Source: Ruminococcus sp. (GTDB lineage: Bacteria > Bacillota > Clostridia > Oscillospirales > Ruminococcaceae). Taken from it: a DNA stretch of 35,173 bases. Below the pieces are notes generated by a model. The model worked only from the letters and a program-made list of their open reading frames with translations, was not told the origin of the DNA and did no database searches. The stretch lies in assembly GCA_017437285.1 (NCBI GenBank), contig JAFSBM010000192.1:1-35173 (forward strand), read 5' to 3'. This document shows, one piece after another, positions 32,133 to 35,173 of the stretch. The number at the start of each line of letters is the position of its first letter. The stretch's first letter is position 1. Position numbers and translations under genes: made by a program.

Positions 32133-32231
32133 GGACGGTGGATTTTTTTTTCTGCCGTCCTTTCTTTTGTATGATGATATTTTTGTAGGGGAGGATAATA
32201 TCCGCCCCTACACAGATTGACAGTATACCGC
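32133..32231 (+). repeat. Terminator-containing repeat module, copy 2 (downstream of psd)
   Basis: The order is GGACGGTGG...CTGCCGTCC, TTTCTTTTGTATGATGATAT, GGATAATATCCGCCCCTAC, ACAGATTGACAGTATACCGC. It is close to identical with the minus-strand copy at 8638-8735 and, like it, points away from the preceding gene. The hairpin with the TTTCTTTT tail (32133-32168) should terminate psd. Confidence 0.75.
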
Positions 32232-32253
32232 AAAATAATTACGCATTAATAAA

Positions 32254-32279
32254 GGACGGCAGAAAAAATTCCACCGTCC
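32254..32279 (-). terminator. Terminator of the xylanase gene
   Basis: A GGACGG/CCGTCC stem with loop CAGAAAAAATTCCA is followed on the minus strand by TTTATTAA. It is another copy of the terminator family, about 90 bp past the xylanase stop. Confidence 0.55.
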
Positions 32280-32306
32280 TAAAAAGCTAAAAGCTAAAGG
32301 CTTTAT

Positions 32307-32338
32307 AATTACGCATTACGCATTACGAATTACGCATT
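32307..32338. repeat. ATTACGC heptamer array
   Basis: ATTACGC units, one as ATTACGA, match the array at 26599-26638. Inverted GGCTAA units flank it. Confidence 0.7.
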
Positions 32339-32367
32339 GTCGAAAGGCTAACAGCTCTAATACTAAA

Positions 32368-34314
32368 TTATTCAGTTACAGGAAGTGAGTCAATAAGCTT
32401 AGCGTCAAGCTTCTGAATTGCAATAGCGTCAGCAGCTGTAAGACCGCCGCCCGGGTTGCAAACGTCAGCATTTGCCTTGCCCTGCTCTGAAAGCTCATAC
32501 TTGTCAGCGTTGCCGATAGCCTGAAGAATAGCGGCTGCGTCAGCGATAGAAACGACATCATCGCCGTTAGCGTCACCGTAAAGTGTAACCTCAACAACAG
32601 GTGTTGTAGGCTCTACAGGCTTTGTTGTAGGCTCTGTTGTAGCAGGCTCAGTAGGAATTACAGGGGGATTTGTAGGAATAACCTCGGGCATCTCGTAGCC
32701 GTCAACAATTGACTTGAAACATTCCTTTGCCTTGTATTCAGCGTCAAAGAGGAGAGGATACTGTTTAGCTCTCCAGCTCTGGTCATCAGTTACACCCCAG
32801 AGAATAACAGCTGAAATATTGTCCTTATGTGCGTAAATTGCATCCCAGATACCCTCATAGTAAGCTGCCTGAACAGCAAAATCGGCATCCTTTGGATTTT
32901 CGGGAGTTGTTACGTCAAGCTCAGTAACCTGAATGTCAAGACCGAGTTCGCTGTACTTATTGAGAGCGTTGTTGTACATTGCAACAGAGGGGAATGCAGC
33001 GTCAAGGCTCTGACGAGCGTCAAGGTGTGACTGCATACCGATACCGTCAATGACACCCTTTTCCTTTAAATCCTTAGCCATATCAATAATAGCGTTCATC
33101 TTGCCGTCCATATATTCGTTGTAGTCGTTGTAGTAAAGCTTACAGCCCTCGGGAGCGTACTTTCTTGCATATGTGAAAGCAGGCTCAATGAATGAGTTGT
33201 CGCCGAATACCTGTACCCAGGCAGACTTTGCGGAACCGCCTGAACCCTGCTCGCCTGGCTGACGTGGCTTACCGTCCTCAAGCCAAGCCTCGTTTACAAC
33301 GTCACAAGCATAGAAATCAACTGTAGGATAAAGTTCTGTGAGAGTTTCGAAGAATACCTTGATATAATTTTCCATACGGAGGAGCATTTTTTCCTTGCTT
33401 ACCCACTCACCGTCATCTGCGTAATTCTCCTTGAAGAACCAGTCGGGAGTCTGTGAATGCCATACAAGAGTATGAATTCTCATAGGCACATTGTTGTTGC
33501 GGCAGTAGTTAAGGAGAGGCTTAGCAGCACCGAAAGAAATCTGTGGAACTGTATCATCGCCTGTTTCCTCAACATAAGCCTGACAAGCAGCCTTATTGAG
33601 AACTGAATCGGGCTTCATTTCGTTACCAGCTGTAAGGCTCTGATAGAAGTGCTTCTCAACGAGGTCCATTGTGGAACGTGAGCTGAGGTTGCCGGGAACA
33701 AGAGCAGTACCAACCTTGAAGTCGTTGCCGAACATAGCAGCAAGTCCGGGGATATCCTGTTCAATTTCAACTGCGGGAACTTCCTCAACAACGAAATCGT
33801 CAATGAAAAGGTCATCGGAGCCGCCCTCGAAGTAAACGTAAACGCCCTCCATATCCTCTGTAAAGCTTACCTTTACTCTTTCAACGGACATCCAGTCGCT
33901 GCCGTTGAGGTTCTGAACGAGGTTGCTGTACTTTGTTTCGCCGTCAACTGTGTACTGGAAACTCATCATAGCACCAGTGTAGTATCTGCCCTTGATTTTA
34001 GCACTGATGTAATATTCTGTGTATGGTTCAAGCTTATCGTCAAGGCGGAAAGCAGGACCATTCCAGCTTTCTGAACGTCCGCTTGCAAGAAGTGCAGTTT
34101 CACCGCTTACAGCAGCATCTTTAGAAGCTGAAAGTTCTGTTGTGTCATCTCCGCCACGGTTTGTAAATGCGGAAACATCGCCGTCCTCGAAGTCGAAGCT
34201 GTATACAACCTTTGGTTCAGCTGTATCAGCCGCATAAACGGCAGGTGCTGTGCCTACAGCAAGTGAAGCGGCAAGTGCCATTGCCATTACTTTAGTGATG
34301 TGTGATTTTCTCAT
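32368..34314 (-). CDS. Cellulosomal GH10 endo-1,4-beta-xylanase with CBM22-like module and dockerin
   Basis: The 648-aa secreted enzyme has a signal peptide (about 1-29, ending PAVYAA), a CBM22-like module (about 36-180), a GH10 barrel (about 190-530), a Pro/Thr linker and a C-terminal dockerin (about 578-645). The acid/base is Glu342 in DVVNEAW and the nucleophile Glu465 in VTELDV. The barrel also shows HTLVWHSQTPDWF and YYNDYN. It hydrolyses xylan backbones and would dock onto a scaffoldin. I chose the ATG at 34314 because a typical signal peptide starts there; the ATG at 34347 would put charged residues in front of it. A strong promoter lies at 34363-34391. The ribosome binding site (GAGGG, about 11 nt) is further away than usual. 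Confidence 0.95.
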   Translation of the reverse strand: MRKSHITKVMAMALAASLAVGTAPAVYAADTAEPKVVYSFDFEDGDVSAFTNRGGDDTTELSASKDAAVSGETALLASGRSESWNGPAFRLDDKLEPYTEYYISAKIKGRYYTGAMMSFQYTVDGETKYSNLVQNLNGSDWMSVERVKVSFTEDMEGVYVYFEGGSDDLFIDDFVVEEVPAVEIEQDIPGLAAMFGNDFKVGTALVPGNLSSRSTMDLVEKHFYQSLTAGNEMKPDSVLNKAACQAYVEETGDDTVPQISFGAAKPLLNYCRNNNVPMRIHTLVWHSQTPDWFFKENYADDGEWVSKEKMLLRMENYIKVFFETLTELYPTVDFYACDVVNEAWLEDGKPRQPGEQGSGGSAKSAWVQVFGDNSFIEPAFTYARKYAPEGCKLYYNDYNEYMDGKMNAIIDMAKDLKEKGVIDGIGMQSHLDARQSLDAAFPSVAMYNNALNKYSELGLDIQVTELDVTTPENPKDADFAVQAAYYEGIWDAIYAHKDNISAVILWGVTDDQSWRAKQYPLLFDAEYKAKECFKSIVDGYEMPEVIPTNPPVIPTEPATTEPTTKPVEPTTPVVEVTLYGDANGDDVVSIADAAAILQAIGNADKYELSEQGKANADVCNPGGGLTAADAIAIQKLDAKLIDSLPVTE

Positions 34315-34362
34315 TTCTAAATCATCCCTCGAAAAAATATTTCGCATTCCTGCGATACTTAA

Positions 34363-34391
34363 ATTTTACCATAATAAAGCGAATATGTCAA
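34363..34391 (-). promoter_or_regulatory. Xylanase promoter
   Basis: On the minus strand a perfect TTGACA (34386-34391), a 17-bp spacer ending TGG (extended -10) and TAAAAT (34363-34368). Confidence 0.8.
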
Positions 34392-34456
34392 TAAATCAGA
34401 GTAAACTTGACAATTAATGAGGAAATCGCACAATTTAACCAAAAATTGCGATTAAA

Positions 34457-34488
34457 AAAATCCGCAGGAAAATTTCCTGCGGATTTTG
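34457..34488 (-). terminator. Terminator of the right-edge dockerin gene
   Basis: Stem AAAATCCGCAGG/CCTGCGGATTTT with an AT loop; the minus strand continues TTTTTTTAAT. It lies 20 bp past the stop of the right-edge gene and upstream of the xylanase promoter. Confidence 0.8.
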
Positions 34489-34506
34489 TGTAGTATTAAT
34501 CAGAAA

Positions 34507-35173
34507 TTAAACGGGGAGCTTGCTAACAAGACCTGCATAAAGCTTCTGAATTGCAAGAGCGTCATCACTTGTGACACCGTTGCCGTTGCCAGCTACGTCA
34601 GCATTTGCCTTACCAGCCTCGCTGAGACCGTACTTATCGGGGTTACCGATAGCCTGATAAATTGCTGTAGCGTCAGCGATTGTTACATTACCGTCGCAGT
34701 TAGCGTCACCGTAAAGAATCTTAGCTGTAGGCTGAGTTGTTGTAGTTACAGGCTTTGTAGTTGTGGGCTTAGTTGTAGTAGGCTTTGTAGTTGTCTTAGT
34801 TGTAGTAGTCTTTGTTGTTGTAGGCTTAGTTGTAGTCTTTGTAGTTGTCTTAGTTGTTGTGTTTGAAGAAGAACCGCCGCTGAGAACAACCTTGTCGATT
34901 GTTACACCGTCATCGTGTGGCCACCAAATCATAGCCTTAACAGTTGCACCTACGTTAGCAGGAATGTCGTAAGAAACTTCAACCTTACCGTTCTTAACAG
35001 CTACGTTAAAGTCTTCCTGTTCCCATTCGCCAGTCCATGTACCGAAACCGCCTGAGCTTTCTAAGTCGTTTGTGTTAACTGTGTAGTAGAGAGTAGCTGT
35101 CTTGTAGCCCTTAGCGTTGAATTCAGCGTAGTTGTTCATCTCGCCGTCATCGCCCTCTTCTACGCCAACCTTC
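34507..35173 (-). CDS. Dockerin protein with carbohydrate-binding-like domain, 5' part outside window
   Basis: The frame stays open to the right edge, so the N-terminus is missing and at least 221 residues are visible. The visible part starts with a beta-sandwich-like domain of about 100 residues (GYKTATLYYTVNTNDL, GFGTWTGEWEQ, VKNGKVEVSYDIPANVG, MIWWPHDDGVTIDKVVLS). Its aromatic residues suggest carbohydrate binding. A linker built from TTTK and TTKP repeats follows, then a dockerin with GDANCDGNVTIADATAI and DVAGNGNGVTSDDALAI. It is probably the C-terminal part of a cellulosomal enzyme or binding protein. The internal ATG near 35139 is not the real start. The domain is a distant relative of the globular domain at residues 158-270 of the radical-SAM-linked protein. 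Confidence 0.85.
   Translation of the reverse strand, partial: KVGVEEGDDGEMNNYAEFNAKGYKTATLYYTVNTNDLESSGGFGTWTGEWEQEDFNVAVKNGKVEVSYDIPANVGATVKAMIWWPHDDGVTIDKVVLSGGSSSNTTTKTTTKTTTKPTTTKTTTTKTTTKPTTTKPTTTKPVTTTTQPTAKILYGDANCDGNVTIADATAIYQAIGNPDKYGLSEAGKANADVAGNGNGVTSDDALAIQKLYAGLVSKLPV

Noticed and set aside
34763-34972. Val-rich plus-strand open frame at the right edge
   Set aside because: It is the antisense image of the Thr/Lys linker codons of the dockerin protein.

Overview
The window looks like chromosomal DNA of a cellulosome-forming Ruminococcus (Clostridia, Oscillospiraceae). The evidence is four secreted proteins with type I-like dockerins of ruminococcal style, Thr-rich linkers, a GH10 xylanase with a CBM22-like module, FabK instead of FabI, and clostridial promoters and ribosome binding sites. 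The species cannot be fixed from the sequence alone.

Layout. The left edge (1-230) holds a leftward leader and a terminator. Next come a tRNA-like gene (minus strand), pssA and ppk1 (minus), and a 74-aa acidic protein (plus). A three-gene minus-strand operon follows: two lipoproteins and a MIF-like tautomerase. From 5.9 to 8.3 kb a radical SAM/SPASM enzyme is translationally coupled to a secreted Thr-rich dockerin protein that carries ten short Pro-Pro motifs. This pair is the best candidate for an undescribed system. guaB follows. A minus-strand series then runs fabD-aroE-aroK-amidohydrolase-LRR/dockerin. Divergent from it is a fatty-acid synthesis series: fabH, fabK, [restriction-modification insert], fabG, fabF, accB, fabZ, accC, accD, accA, acpP. 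The insert is a cytosine methyltransferase plus a HinP1I-like endonuclease and a small DUF4177-like gene. Further right are a 2-hydroxyacyl-CoA dehydratase activase-like protein, a dehydratase-subunit-like protein and psd. Last come the GH10 xylanase and a right-edge truncated dockerin protein with a carbohydrate-binding-like domain.

How the genes fit together. The centre supplies malonyl-CoA and runs FAS II elongation. pssA and psd, near opposite ends, make phosphatidylserine and phosphatidylethanolamine. The dockerin proteins would be exported and attached to a cellulosome whose scaffoldins are not in this window.

Intergenic DNA is rich in repeats of several families. (i) MITE-like elements of about 160 bp with 5-bp target duplications lie in gene leaders. 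(ii) Arrays of degenerate 7-bp units often start at a stop codon and place stops in every frame. (iii) A terminator-containing module of about 98 bp occurs twice, downstream of guaB and of psd. (iv) A family of constant GTAGGG plus variable palindrome recurs. No CRISPR array, rRNA, phage gene or transposase was seen.
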